The notes under the pieces are model-generated. The model was not told the origin of the DNA. It did no database searches and worked only from the letters and a program-made list of their open reading frames with translations. The position numbers and the translations under genes are program-made. This document shows, one piece after another, positions 24,358 through 33,641 of a stretch of 64,000 bases of DNA (positions are counted from its first letter, which is position 1; each line of letters starts with the position of its first letter). The DNA is taken from assembly GCF_039540575.1 (NCBI RefSeq), contig NZ_BAABFC010000012.1:306016-370015 (forward strand), given 5' to 3'. The stretch comes from Pseudaeromonas paramecii. GTDB taxonomy: Bacteria; Pseudomonadota; Gammaproteobacteria; Enterobacterales; Aeromonadaceae.

Positions 24358-24486
24358 GGGGACTCCCGTCACTGTGGCATTTGGGGAGGCAGGCTCCCGT
24401 CGTCATCCTGATTATCCCGTGGGTTGGGCCTGTATCGGACCCTCGAGATAACTATAGGATGGGCGTCGGAAAATGGCAGAGGCAAG

Positions 24487-24510
24487 ACAGGCGGCCCGAG
24501 GGCCGCCTGT
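24487..24510 (-). terminator. Hairpin after psd, probable terminator
   Basis: Stem ACAGGCGGCC / GGCCGCCTGT with a short CGAG loop, 29 bases after the psd stop on the minus strand. The following sequence is only moderately T-rich (CTTGCCTCT), so termination may be weak. Confidence 0.6.
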
Positions 24511-24538
24511 GCGATAGGACGAGTCGGTGGTCGGCGGG

Positions 24539-25396
24539 TTAACGCAGTTGGGCGAAGGCTTGCCCCATGCGGGTCTGGCTGCCGGGTTGCCAGTCGGCCA
24601 GAAACTCGAGGCTATCGGGGGCAAACAGGCACACCACTGTACTGCCTAGTTTGAACAGGCCCATCTCCTCGCCCTTGGCCAGCCGGATGTCCTGATCCTG
24701 ATAATCCCAGCGCACCACGGTTTTTTTGGTCGGCGGTGTGATGGTGCCGGCCCAGGCGGTGGCGATGCTGGCCACTATGGTGGCGCCCACCAGCACCATG
24801 GCCATGGGGCCGGCAGCGGTGCTGAACAGGCAGACCACCCGTTCGTTGCGGGCAAACAGTTCGGGCACGTTGGCGGCGGTCAGGGGGTTGACGGAGAACA
24901 GCTCGCCAGGCACGTAGATCATGGTCTCCAGCTTGCCTTCCAGCGGCATGTGGATGCGGTGGTAGTCCTTGGGGGAGAGGTAGATGGTGGCAAACTTGCC
25001 GCCCTGGAAGGGGGCCGCCAGTGCCGGATCCCCACCCAGCAACCCCTTGGCGCTGAAGTCATGCCCCTTGGCCTGGATGATGCGTCCCAGCTGGATGTCC
25101 CCCAGTTGGCTGATGGCACCATCTACCGGCATGGCGGCGAGCTTGGCATCCTCCACCAGCGGGCGCAGACCGGGTTTGAGGGGCCGAGTGAAGAAGTCGT
25201 TGAAGCTGGCGTAGCTGGCCGGATCGCTGTGCAGGGCTTCATCCATGTCCACGCCATAGCGGCGGATGAACTGGCGAATGAGCCAGGTGGTGAACTTGCC
25301 GGCCTGGGCGGCGGCCAGCCGGCCCACCAGGCGGGAGATCAGATGCTTGGGCATCAGGTACTGGCTGAGAACTTTGACGGAATCAAGCAGCTTCAT
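24539..25396 (-). CDS. psd: Phosphatidylserine decarboxylase
   Basis: A 285-residue proenzyme that makes phosphatidylethanolamine from phosphatidylserine at the inner membrane. The self-cleavage site LGST is present near residue 252 in FKLGSTVVCLF and would generate the pyruvoyl group. Other conserved text is FNDFFTRPLKPGLRP, YLSPKDYHRIHMP and FARNERVV. Length matches E. coli Psd. It lies 26 bases after rsgA on the same strand, as in E. coli, but mscM does not follow it; the chemoreceptor gene is there instead. Confidence 0.97.
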   Translation of the reverse strand: MKLLDSVKVLSQYLMPKHLISRLVGRLAAAQAGKFTTWLIRQFIRRYGVDMDEALHSDPASYASFNDFFTRPLKPGLRPLVEDAKLAAMPVDGAISQLGDIQLGRIIQAKGHDFSAKGLLGGDPALAAPFQGGKFATIYLSPKDYHRIHMPLEGKLETMIYVPGELFSVNPLTAANVPELFARNERVVCLFSTAAGPMAMVLVGATIVASIATAWAGTITPPTKKTVVRWDYQDQDIRLAKGEEMGLFKLGSTVVCLFAPDSLEFLADWQPGSQTRMGQAFAQLR

Positions 25397-25422
25397 GATG
25401 GTCTCTAATGTATCCGGTTGGT

Positions 25423-26454
25423 CTATTGACGGTTGAGGTGACGGGCATTATGGGCCTCCGTCATGGAGGCCAGAATGCGGTGATAGTTTTCGTAGCGTTC
25501 GGGGTGGATGTCGCCCCGCTCCACGGCCTCGCGGATGAGGCAACCGGGATCCTTGCCATGTTTGCAGTCGCGGAACTTGCAGCCGCCCAGATAGCGACGG
25601 AACTCCACGAAGCACCAGCTGACGCGCTCCGGCTCCAGGTGCCAGAGGGCGAATTCGCGGATCCCCGGTGAGTCGATAAGATCACCACCACTGGGGAAAT
25701 GGTAGAGGCGGGCCGTGGTGGTGGTGTGCTGTCCCAGGCCGGAGAGATCCGACACCTCGCCGATGAGGGCGGCGGCCTCGGGCATCAGGGCATTCACCAG
25801 AGAGGACTTGCCCACCCCGGACTGGCCGACAAACACGCTGATCTTGCCCTGCAGTCGGGCCTGCAGTTCCGCCAGCCCTTCGCCGGTGTGGGTGCTGACG
25901 CACAACACGGGATAACCCAGCGCCTCGTAGCTGCGCAGCTCATCGTCGAGCTTGGCGCGGGCGGCTTCATCCAGCAGATCGATCTTGTTGAGCAGCAACA
26001 GGGGCGGGATTTCCACGTTTTCGGCGGCCACCAGGTAGCGATCCACGATATTGCGGGAAAATTCCGGCACCACGGCCGAGACGATGATCATCTGCTCTAT
26101 GTTGGCCGCTACCGGCTTGATGCCGTCATAGAAGTCTGGCCGGGAGAGCAGGGTCAGGCGCGGGTGTACCGCCTCCACCACGCCGCTGATGCCGTCCAGG
26201 GCGGCGACGCCAGCCCGCCAGACCACCTTGTCGCCGGTGACCAGGCTCTTGATGGTGCGGCGCAGGTTGCAGCGGTGGATCTGTCCTTGTTCATCTTCGA
26301 TGTCGGCATGCTTGCCGAAGCGACTGATCACCAAGCCTTCCTGGGCGGGGCCCAACAGGCTGTCGTCGGTGTGGGGCTCGGCCTTGTTCAGGCGCCGTTG
26401 TTGATTGGCCTGAACCCGGCGCTGTTGACCATGACTGAGTTTGTGTTTTTTCAC
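25423..26454 (-). CDS. rsgA: Ribosome small subunit biogenesis GTPase RsgA
   Basis: A 343-residue circularly permuted GTPase for late 30S maturation. An OB-fold N-terminal domain is followed by the permuted G motifs: LLLNKIDLLDEA (G4), then GQSGVGKSSLVNAL (G1) and DSPGIREF (G3). The C-terminal zinc site is in CKFRDCKHGKDPGC. The N-terminal 35 residues are Lys/Gln rich. Divergent from orn, with about 106 bases between the two start codons. Confidence 0.97.
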   Translation of the reverse strand: MKKHKLSHGQQRRVQANQQRRLNKAEPHTDDSLLGPAQEGLVISRFGKHADIEDEQGQIHRCNLRRTIKSLVTGDKVVWRAGVAALDGISGVVEAVHPRLTLLSRPDFYDGIKPVAANIEQMIIVSAVVPEFSRNIVDRYLVAAENVEIPPLLLLNKIDLLDEAARAKLDDELRSYEALGYPVLCVSTHTGEGLAELQARLQGKISVFVGQSGVGKSSLVNALMPEAAALIGEVSDLSGLGQHTTTTARLYHFPSGGDLIDSPGIREFALWHLEPERVSWCFVEFRRYLGGCKFRDCKHGKDPGCLIREAVERGDIHPERYENYHRILASMTEAHNARHLNRQ

Positions 26455-26560
26455 GCGCGGGTGCTGCTGTTAGTAAATCGGAATAAAGCCAGTATGATAC
26501 ATGGGTGATGAAGCACTTGTCCCGCAAAAGCACCCAAGCGGGCCGCCCCTAGGATCTGAT

Positions 26561-27106
26561 ATGACTCAAGACGCACAAAACTTGATATGGCTGGACATGG
26601 AGATGACTGGCCTTAATCCGGACACCGATCAGGTGCTCGAAATTGCCATGATAGTCACCGACAAGGATCTCAACGTGCTGGCCGAAGGCCCGGTGATCGC
26701 CGTGCATCAGCCGGATGCCGTGCTGGATGCCATGGATGACTGGTGTACCCGTACCCACACCGCCTCCGGCCTGGTGGCGCGGGTCAAGGCCAGTACCCAT
26801 GACCTGGCGGCGGCGCAGGCCCTGTGCCTGGCCTTCATGCAACAGTGGGTGCCCCAGGGCGCCTCGCCCATGTGTGGCAACAGCATTGGTCAGGACAGAC
26901 GCTTCATGGTGCGTTACCTGCCCGAGGCGGAAGCCTATTTCCATTACCGCAACCTGGATGTCAGCACCATCAAGGAGCTGGTGCGGCGCTGGAAACCCGA
27001 GCTGTTAGGGGAATTCAAGAAGCAGGGCACTCACCTGGCGCTGGATGACATCCGGGAGTCCATCGCCGAGTTGCGCTTCTATCGCGAACGGATTTTCACC
27101 ATCTGA
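26561..27106 (+). CDS. orn: Oligoribonuclease
   Basis: A 181-residue 3'-5' exonuclease that degrades two- to five-base RNA and pGpG from cyclic-di-GMP turnover. The DEDDh motifs are visible: LIWLDMEMTGLNPD (Exo I), CGNSIGQDRRFM (Exo II) and HLALDDIRESIAEL (Exo III). The length equals the E. coli enzyme, which fixes the ATG at 26561 (AGGA upstream) rather than an earlier in-frame ATG at 26501. It precedes the tRNA-Gly cluster, the same order as in E. coli. Confidence 0.97.
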   Translation: MTQDAQNLIWLDMEMTGLNPDTDQVLEIAMIVTDKDLNVLAEGPVIAVHQPDAVLDAMDDWCTRTHTASGLVARVKASTHDLAAAQALCLAFMQQWVPQGASPMCGNSIGQDRRFMVRYLPEAEAYFHYRNLDVSTIKELVRRWKPELLGEFKKQGTHLALDDIRESIAELRFYRERIFTI

Positions 27107-27167
27107 TGTAAAAATGGGCGGTCGGATCGGTAACTGTTTACCGGATGAGCAAACGGATAAAAAGCCC

Positions 27168-27195
27168 TTGCAATCAATCGGCCGCTCCTTATAAT
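27168..27195 (+). promoter_or_regulatory. Promoter of the tRNA-Gly cluster
   Basis: TTGCAA (27168-27173), 16-base spacer, TATAAT (27190-27195), then a GC-rich discriminator TCGGCGCC, the pattern of stringently controlled stable-RNA promoters. It lies 25 bases before the first tRNA gene. Confidence 0.88.
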
Positions 27196-27220
27196 TCGGC
27201 GCCTGTGCACAGAGCATGCT

Positions 27221-27296
<76 letters not shown>

Positions 27297-27320
27297 AATA
27301 CTCTTTGCCAGCCTTGTGAT

Positions 27321-27396
<76 letters not shown>

Positions 27397-27414
27397 ATCA
27401 CAAGTTCGGCCCGT

Positions 27415-27490
<76 letters not shown>

Positions 27491-27519
27491 AATGCCGAAA
27501 CCTCTTTATATCTGACGTT

Positions 27520-27595
<76 letters not shown>

Positions 27596-27611
27596 AACGT
27601 CACACCCTGTT

Positions 27612-27687
<76 letters not shown>

Positions 27688-27802
27688 AATCTCCTCCTTT
27701 TCTTCTCTCTGTCCAGATGTTCTGACTCGGCATCCGGGGTCTGCTTGTCTCGTCAGCCCCTTGCCTATACTTGAGGCAGGTTCACTGACCCGGGCTCCCA
27801 TC

Positions 27803-28258
27803 ATGCGCTATCAGCAACTCAAAGATATCCTCCTGCATCTGCATCAGGCCCACCAGCAGTTGGGCGAACGTTACCATCAGTGGCAACGGCAACAGCCGGC
27901 GGAGCGTAGCCGTCTGCTGCTGGAGTTCATGATTCAGAAAGAGAAAGAGGCGGCGCGCCATGCCGGTCGATTGCAGCAGAGTCTGGATGCCAAATTGCAG
28001 GAAACCTGGGTTGATATTCAGACCGACGGCCAGTTTGCCCAGGCCCTGACGAGTCTGCCGCAGCAGGTGCCGGATAGTACTGAGTCTATTCTTGAGCAGG
28101 CCGTCGCCCTGGATGAGGCCCTCATCGCCGAGCTGGAGGTGATGGCCCGTCATCTGGATGGGGAAGGCCTGCAAAGTTGGTGCGCTGGCATTGTCCAGGA
28201 GGAGCGCACACGCCAGCATCAGCTGGTGCATAACGCTCACCGCCTGGAGGATATCTAG
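27803..28258 (+). CDS. Unknown helical protein of 151 residues
   Basis: Not recognised. The protein is soluble, without signal or membrane segment, and looks almost entirely helical, rich in Gln, Glu, Leu and His. Pairs such as EKEAARHAGRLQQ and VQEERTRQHQLVHNAH could fit a four-helix, ferritin-like bundle, but metal ligands cannot be assigned with confidence. The ATG at 27803 was chosen because the frame further upstream runs through tRNA genes 4 and 5. It ends 4 bases before the convergent ppgK stop with no terminator between them. It interrupts the conserved tRNA-Gly to queG order. Confidence 0.7.
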   Translation: MRYQQLKDILLHLHQAHQQLGERYHQWQRQQPAERSRLLLEFMIQKEKEAARHAGRLQQSLDAKLQETWVDIQTDGQFAQALTSLPQQVPDSTESILEQAVALDEALIAELEVMARHLDGEGLQSWCAGIVQEERTRQHQLVHNAHRLEDI

Positions 28259-28262
28259 TCGT

Positions 28263-29018
28263 TCAGGCTTGGGGCTGTGCCGTTACCCGCTCCTGCGCAT
28301 ACAGGGCCGCACCTATGATGCCGGCCTGGTTGAGACTTTGTGCGGCTATCACAGGTGCCCGGGTATAGAGCTGATCCTGGAAGTTGGCCAGTTTCTGGCT
28401 GGCGCCGCCCCCCAGAATGATGAGATCCGGGTTGAACAGGAATTCCAGCCGCTGCAGGTAGCGGCTAAAGCGTCGGCCCCATTTCTTCCAGCCCAGCTCC
28501 TCTCGCTGGCGCACCGCATCGGAACAATAGTGCTCGGCAATGCGGCCCTTCATCTTCAGGTGCCCCAGCTCGGTATTAGGGTGCAGGTGGCCGTTGACGA
28601 AGATCGCTGAACCTAGCCCTGTGCCTATGGTGATCATCATCACCACCCCATCCTTGCCCTGGCCGACACCAAAGCGCATCTCCGCCAGACCGGCGGCATC
28701 GGCATCGTTCAGCAGATAACAGCGGCAGCCACAGGCCTGGCTGAACAGGGTCTCGGCATCCACGTTGACCCAGCTGGCATCGATGTTGGCGGCGGTGAAG
28801 ACCACGCCATGGTGGATGGTGGCCGGGAAGCCGCAGCCAATGGGACCTTGCCAGGCGAAGTGTGCCACCAGGGCCTTGAGGGTCTCGGCCATGGCCTCTG
28901 GGGTGGCGGGTAACGGGGTGGGAATGCGATGACGCTCCCCCACTATGAGTCCGGTCTCGGTATCCACAATGGCACCCTTGATGCCGGAACCGCCGATGTC
29001 CACTCCCAATATCATCAT
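28263..29018 (-). CDS. ppgK: Polyphosphate glucokinase (ROK family)
   Basis: A 251-residue sugar kinase that resembles mycobacterial PpgK more than E. coli glucokinase. Matching text includes GVDIGGSGIKGAIVDTETG (phosphate loop), HGVVFTAANIDASW, NDADAAGLAEMRFG with the catalytic Asp, TIGTGLGSAIF and PNTELGHL. PpgK phosphorylates glucose with inorganic polyphosphate, sometimes also ATP. The classical ROK zinc motif CxCGxxGCxE is absent, as expected for PpgK. The paired ATGs at 29018 and 29015 follow GGGAG. The gene lies 13 bases downstream of queG on the same strand, so it may be cotranscribed with it. Confidence 0.85.
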   Translation of the reverse strand: MMILGVDIGGSGIKGAIVDTETGLIVGERHRIPTPLPATPEAMAETLKALVAHFAWQGPIGCGFPATIHHGVVFTAANIDASWVNVDAETLFSQACGCRCYLLNDADAAGLAEMRFGVGQGKDGVVMMITIGTGLGSAIFVNGHLHPNTELGHLKMKGRIAEHYCSDAVRQREELGWKKWGRRFSRYLQRLEFLFNPDLIILGGGASQKLANFQDQLYTRAPVIAAQSLNQAGIIGAALYAQERVTAQPQA

Positions 29019-29031
29019 GCTTTCATCTCCC

Positions 29032-30156
29032 TCAAGCGTGGTCGGGCATGCCTTTTTGCACGCACCGTATGACTCTGGCTGTCTTGTTATCCTGGCGCTC
29101 GGTGTTGCGCTGCAACTGGGCCAGGGCCCAGTGGATATGCTCCTGCACCAGGGGAGAGGCGGTCTCCAGTTTGGTGTGCAGGGCCGTCCATACCGCGTCC
29201 GAGTATGGCCCGTTGCCCAGGGCCACCGCAATATTGCGTTGCCATTTGTGATAGCCGATGCGGCGTATGGGGCTGCCTTCGGTCTGGGCGAGGAATTGGG
29301 TCTCATCCCACTGCCACAGGCTGAGCAGGCTGGCGTGGTGCAGGGCCGGGCGGGGGACAAAATCCGCCTCGTCGCTGGCCTTGGCCTGGCGGTTCCAGGG
29401 GCAGATCAGCTGGCAGTCATCACAGCCATAGATGCGATTGCCCATCAGGGGGCGCAGGGATTCCGGAATGGGACCGTCGTGCTCTATGGTGAGATAGGAG
29501 ATACAGCGCCGGGCATCCAGCTCGTAGGGCCCTATGATGGCGCCGGTAGGGCAGCTGGTGAGACAAGCGCTGCAACTACCGCATTGATTGGCCACCGGCT
29601 CATCCACCGGCAGTGGCAGATCCACCAGCAGCTCGCCCAGAAAGAAGAAGGATCCGGCTTCTTGATGGATGACGAGGGTGTGCTTGCCTTCCCAGCCCAG
29701 ACCGGCCTTGGCGGCCAGCGGGCGCTCCAGCAAGGGGGCTGAGTCGACGAAGGGCCGGGCACTCAGGGCGCCCACCACCTGCTCGATGCGTTGAGCCAGA
29801 CGTTTGAGCCGCTGGCGCAGCACTTTGTGATAATCCCGCCCCAGGGCGTAGCGACTAATATAGGCTAGGGTGGGATCCGACAGTTGGCGGGCAATGCCGG
29901 CCTGCTGGGGCAGGTAATCCATGCGCACCGAGATGACGCGTAAGGTGCCGGGCAGCAGTTCCGCGGGACGGGCGCGCAGAAGGCCGTGACGGGCCATGTA
30001 GTCCATCTGGCCGTGATAGCCCTTGGCGAGCCAAGCCTGCAGACGGGGTTCTTCAACCTGCAGATCCGTGTCGCAGATCCCTACCTGCTGGAAGCCTAGC
30101 TCGTGCCCCCAGAGCTTGATATGGTGGGCCAAAGTCGTGTAATCGAGGCTGGTCAT
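29032..30156 (-). CDS. queG: Epoxyqueuosine reductase
   Basis: A 374-residue cobalamin and iron-sulfur enzyme for the last step of queuosine synthesis in tRNA. The two ferredoxin-type cluster motifs are CGSCSACLTSCPTGAI and CDDCQLICPWN. The N-terminal GHELGFQQVGICDTDL matches E. coli QueG. The ATG at 30156 is preferred over a GTG at 30162. Its start lies 13 bases from that of the divergent nnr gene, as in E. coli. Confidence 0.95.
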   Translation of the reverse strand: MTSLDYTTLAHHIKLWGHELGFQQVGICDTDLQVEEPRLQAWLAKGYHGQMDYMARHGLLRARPAELLPGTLRVISVRMDYLPQQAGIARQLSDPTLAYISRYALGRDYHKVLRQRLKRLAQRIEQVVGALSARPFVDSAPLLERPLAAKAGLGWEGKHTLVIHQEAGSFFFLGELLVDLPLPVDEPVANQCGSCSACLTSCPTGAIIGPYELDARRCISYLTIEHDGPIPESLRPLMGNRIYGCDDCQLICPWNRQAKASDEADFVPRPALHHASLLSLWQWDETQFLAQTEGSPIRRIGYHKWQRNIAVALGNGPYSDAVWTALHTKLETASPLVQEHIHWALAQLQRNTERQDNKTARVIRCVQKGMPDHA

Positions 30157-30169
30157 GGGCACCCTGTCT

Positions 30170-31690
30170 ATGCAAAACCCGCAAAGTGTACCACAGCCCC
30201 CGGCGGGCCTTCCCCTCTGGCGTGTCGCCCAGATCCAATCCCTGGAACCCCAACTGGCCAGGCAGGTGGGGCTGGATCTCTATGGCTTGATGTGCCGGGC
30301 CGGTCAGGCCCTGTTCGAACACCTGACGCATCACTGGCCGCAAGCCAGCCGGATCTGGATTTTCTGCGGGGCCGGCAATAACGGCGGCGACGGCTATGTG
30401 CTGGCCCGCCTGCTGCTGGAGGCGGGCTATAGGGTGACGGTTTGCGGCCTGGGCGGGCCGGCCGCCAAGCTGCCGGCTCATCAGGCCTGGCTGCAATGGC
30501 GGCAGTTGGGCCCTGTGTTGACCCTGGCCGATCTGCCCGCGTCCGCCCCGGATCTGGTGGTGGATGCCTTGCTGGGTATAGGGCCGAGTCAGCCCTTGCG
30601 CGGGCCCGTGCTGGCGCACATTGCCGCCATCAATGGGCTGGGGGTGCCGGTGCTGGCGGTGGACGTGCCGTCTGGCTTGCATGCCGATACCGGGCAACCC
30701 TTGGGCGCTGTGGTGCGTGCCAGCCACACCCTGAGTTTTATCGGTCATAAGCGGGGCCTGGTCACCGGAGAGAGTGCCGAATGGGTTGGTAGGCTGGTGC
30801 TTGCGCCACTGGGCTTGCCGGAATTGACGGATTTTGCAGCGCCCGAGGGCGGCCTGCTGGATTATTCCCTGCTCAATGAGTACCTTAGGCGGCGCCCGCG
30901 GCATCTGCACAAGGGCGATTGCGGCCGGGTGCTCTTGTGTGGCGGCGGTCCCGGCATGCCGGGGGCGTTGCGCCTGGCATCGGAAGCGGCGCTGCGAGCC
31001 GGGGCCGGCCTGGTGCGCGCCAGCAGTGTCACGGCCAATCTGCCGCTGCTGGCGGCCGGCCGCCCTGAGCTGATGCTCAGTGATGCGGAGTCCCCGGACT
31101 GGCGGTGGCCGACGGTGACCGTGTTCGGCCCTGGGCTTGGTCAGAGCTCTTGGGCCGAGCGGCAGTTTGCCGGCTGGCTGGCCGCCGAGGTGCCCAGCGT
31201 GGTGGATGCCGATGGTCTCAACTGGCTGGCCCGCTCGCCGCAGCATCGGGATAACTGGATCCTGACTCCGCACCCGGGGGAGGCGGCCCGCCTGTTGGGC
31301 TGTACCACCGCCCAGGTGAGCGGGGATCGCTTCGCGGCGGTGCGGGCGCTGCAGGCCCGCTTTGGCGGCGTGGTGTTGCTCAAGGGCCCCGGTACCCTGG
31401 TGTGTGATGGCTCTCAGGTCTGGGTCTGTCAGGGAGGGAATCCCGGTATGGCCAGTGGTGGCATGGGGGATCTGCTGGCGGGTCTCATCGCCGCTCTCTG
31501 GGCTCAGGGGCTCACCCAGTCCTTGGCGACCTTGTTGGGCGTCTGTCTGCATGGTGCCGCCGGGGATCTGGCCGCCCATCAGGGGGAGCGCGGCATGCTG
31601 GCCAGCGATCTGTTGCCCTTTATTCGACAGTTGGTAAACCCACAAGAGAGACGCGATGACAATGAAGATCACAGAACGCCTGGCCTCTGA
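30170..31690 (+). CDS. nnr: Bifunctional NAD(P)HX epimerase/dehydratase
   Basis: A 506-residue metabolite-repair enzyme. The N-terminal epimerase domain (about residues 15-215) shows GAGNNGGDGYVLARLL and VDVPSGLHADTG. The C-terminal ADP-dependent dehydratase domain (about 235-500) shows HKGDCGRVLLCGGG, VDADGLNWL, LTPHPGEAARLLG and GNPGMASGGMGDLLAG. The ATG at 30170 is a choice between this and one at 30155; neither has a good ribosome site. The end overlaps tsaE by 35 bases, which indicates an operon continuing to purA. Confidence 0.93.
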   Translation: MQNPQSVPQPPAGLPLWRVAQIQSLEPQLARQVGLDLYGLMCRAGQALFEHLTHHWPQASRIWIFCGAGNNGGDGYVLARLLLEAGYRVTVCGLGGPAAKLPAHQAWLQWRQLGPVLTLADLPASAPDLVVDALLGIGPSQPLRGPVLAHIAAINGLGVPVLAVDVPSGLHADTGQPLGAVVRASHTLSFIGHKRGLVTGESAEWVGRLVLAPLGLPELTDFAAPEGGLLDYSLLNEYLRRRPRHLHKGDCGRVLLCGGGPGMPGALRLASEAALRAGAGLVRASSVTANLPLLAAGRPELMLSDAESPDWRWPTVTVFGPGLGQSSWAERQFAGWLAAEVPSVVDADGLNWLARSPQHRDNWILTPHPGEAARLLGCTTAQVSGDRFAAVRALQARFGGVVLLKGPGTLVCDGSQVWVCQGGNPGMASGGMGDLLAGLIAALWAQGLTQSLATLLGVCLHGAAGDLAAHQGERGMLASDLLPFIRQLVNPQERRDDNEDHRTPGL

Positions 31691-32114
31691 GCAGGCCACG
31701 GTCGATTTTGGCCGCCGCCTGGCGCAAGCTTGCCAGCGTGCCTGTGTGTTTTTCCTGCACGGCGACCTGGGGGCGGGCAAAACCACCCTGAGTCGCGGCT
31801 TCGTGCAGGGGCTCGGCCATGACGGCAAGGTAAAGAGTCCTACTTATACCTTGGTGGAGGCCTATGAGCTGCCTACCTGGCAGGTGTATCATTTCGACCT
31901 TTATCGGCTGGCCGATCCGGAAGAGCTGGAGTTCATGGGGATCCGTGATTATTTTACCCCCGACAGTCTGTGCCTGATCGAATGGCCGGAGAAGGGCCTG
32001 GGCTGGTTGCCGGAGGCCGACGTGGAAATCACGTTACGTTACGTTGGCGAGGAGCGGGAGGCCGAGTTGCTGTCCCGCAGCGCCGTAGGTGAAGCCATTA
32101 TCAGCAAGTTGTGA
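31656..32114 (+). CDS. tsaE: tRNA threonylcarbamoyladenosine ATPase TsaE
   Basis: A 152-residue P-loop protein needed for t6A37 formation with TsaB and TsaD. Walker A is HGDLGAGKTTLSRGF (around residue 41); then SPTYTLVEAYEL and HFDLYRLADPEELEFMG, the family signature, and LIEWPEKG. It starts within the end of nnr and overlaps the amiB start (TGATG). Confidence 0.96.
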   Translation: MTMKITERLASEQATVDFGRRLAQACQRACVFFLHGDLGAGKTTLSRGFVQGLGHDGKVKSPTYTLVEAYELPTWQVYHFDLYRLADPEELEFMGIRDYFTPDSLCLIEWPEKGLGWLPEADVEITLRYVGEEREAELLSRSAVGEAIISKL

Positions 32115-33640
32115 TGCCGTTGAGACGCTTGATCCTGCTTATTGTTGTTCTGTGTGGCCTGACCGGACCGGTCTGGGCGAATGAACTCTTGTCCCTGCGA
32201 ATTGCCCCCACACCAGAGAAGACACGTTTGGTGTTCGATCTGACGGGCAAGCCTTCTTATCACTATCGGCTGCAGGACTCGCCGCCGCGGCTCATCATTG
32301 AGCTGACCGATACCCAGAGCCGGGTGCAGGCCGAGGGGCTCAAAAAAACCGGGCCCATGATCAGTCGCCTGAGCCAGCAGGCCGCCGCCGGCACGCTGCG
32401 CTGGCAGTTTGAGCTGACCGGCCAGATCAAGCCCACGCTGTTTACCCTCAAGCCCCAGGCGCAATACGGGCACCGCCTGGTGGTGGACCTGCCCCATGCC
32501 GGCCAGTCGGTTGCCGCAACCGGGGGAAGCAGCAGCAAGGCCGCGGGCCAGGGGGCGCCGGTCCGGAGTGCCAAACCCCTGATGGCAGGGAAGATAACGC
32601 CGGTGAGTGAACTGGAAGGCTTGCCACGGCAGCCGACGGTGACTGACAAGCCGGCTGCCACCATGTCGCCGGCCGTTCCAGCCCAAACTGCGGCCGCGCC
32701 AGCCAAGCCCATGGCGGCTGAGGTGACGAAACCTGCTCCCGCCAAGGTCAGCACCCTGTCCGGCGAAGAGATCATAGTGGCGGTGGATGCCGGCCACGGT
32801 GGCAAGGATCCCGGGGCGGTCGGCCCCCACGGCAGCTACGAGAAGAACGTGACCCTGGCGGTGGCGCGGGATCTGGCGGCACTCATCAATCGTCAACCCG
32901 GCATGCGGGCCGTGATGACCCGAACCGGGGACTATTTTGTCGATCTCAACCAGCGCTCCGAGATTGCCCGCAAGCACAAGGCCCATCTGCTGATTTCGGT
33001 GCATGCCGATAGCGTGGCCAACCGGCAGGCGCGCGGTGCCTCTGTCTGGATCCTGTCCGCCAAACGGGTGGATCGGGAGATGAACAAGCTGCTGGGCCAG
33101 CAGGACAAGCATACCGAGCTGCTGGGTGGCGCCGGCAAGGTGATCGCCGAAGCCGAGCCCAATCCGTACCTGGCTCAGACCATACTGGATCTCTCCTGGG
33201 ATAACTCCCGCAGCGAGGGCTACTCCATCGGCGAGATGGTGCTCAAGCACATTGGGCAGGAGGTGCGACTGCACAAGCATCAGCCGCAACATGCCAGCCT
33301 GGCGGTGCTCAAGGCGCCGGACATTCCCTCCTTGCTGATTGAGACCGGCTTTATCTCCAACCCGCAGGAGGAGAAGCTGCTCACCTCCAGCGCCTTCCAG
33401 CAGCGGGTGGCGCGGGCCATCTTCAACGGGATCAACCGCTACTACGCCGATAATCCCCCGGATGGCACCATGTTGGCCAATCGAGCCAAGGGGCAGACCC
33501 GGCATGTGGTCAAGTCCGGTGAGAGCCTGGCCCGGCTGGCCAAGCAATATGGGGTCAGCATGGCCCGCCTGCGTAACCATAACAGCCTGAAATCCGATCA
33601 GTTGCGCATCGGCCAGGTGATCTACATACCCACCAGCTGA
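32114..33640 (+). CDS. amiB: N-acetylmuramoyl-L-alanine amidase AmiB
   Basis: A 508-residue periplasmic amidase that splits septal peptidoglycan. It has a signal peptide (residues 1-22), an AMIN domain (about 25-130) that binds the septum, a Pro/Ala-rich linker (about 135-215), the Amidase_3 domain with VAVDAGHGGKDPGA, YEKNVTLAVARDLA, SVHADS and IPSLLIETGFISN (zinc ligands His, Glu, His), and a C-terminal LysM module (HVVKSGESLARLAKQYG). ATG 32114 overlaps the tsaE stop; a GTG three bases earlier is possible. Order as in E. coli. Confidence 0.95.
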   Translation: MPLRRLILLIVVLCGLTGPVWANELLSLRIAPTPEKTRLVFDLTGKPSYHYRLQDSPPRLIIELTDTQSRVQAEGLKKTGPMISRLSQQAAAGTLRWQFELTGQIKPTLFTLKPQAQYGHRLVVDLPHAGQSVAATGGSSSKAAGQGAPVRSAKPLMAGKITPVSELEGLPRQPTVTDKPAATMSPAVPAQTAAAPAKPMAAEVTKPAPAKVSTLSGEEIIVAVDAGHGGKDPGAVGPHGSYEKNVTLAVARDLAALINRQPGMRAVMTRTGDYFVDLNQRSEIARKHKAHLLISVHADSVANRQARGASVWILSAKRVDREMNKLLGQQDKHTELLGGAGKVIAEAEPNPYLAQTILDLSWDNSRSEGYSIGEMVLKHIGQEVRLHKHQPQHASLAVLKAPDIPSLLIETGFISNPQEEKLLTSSAFQQRVARAIFNGINRYYADNPPDGTMLANRAKGQTRHVVKSGESLARLAKQYGVSMARLRNHNSLKSDQLRIGQVIYIPTS

Positions 33641-33641
33641 T

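Noticed and set aside
24432..24456. Sigma-28-like promoter before the chemoreceptor gene
   Set aside because: On the minus strand TATAGTTA and TCCGATAC resemble the two boxes, but the spacer is 9 bases instead of 11 and both boxes have mismatches.
30053..31828. Antisense open frame of about 590 codons over nnr
   Set aside because: It lies opposite a recognisable two-domain enzyme and has unlikely composition.
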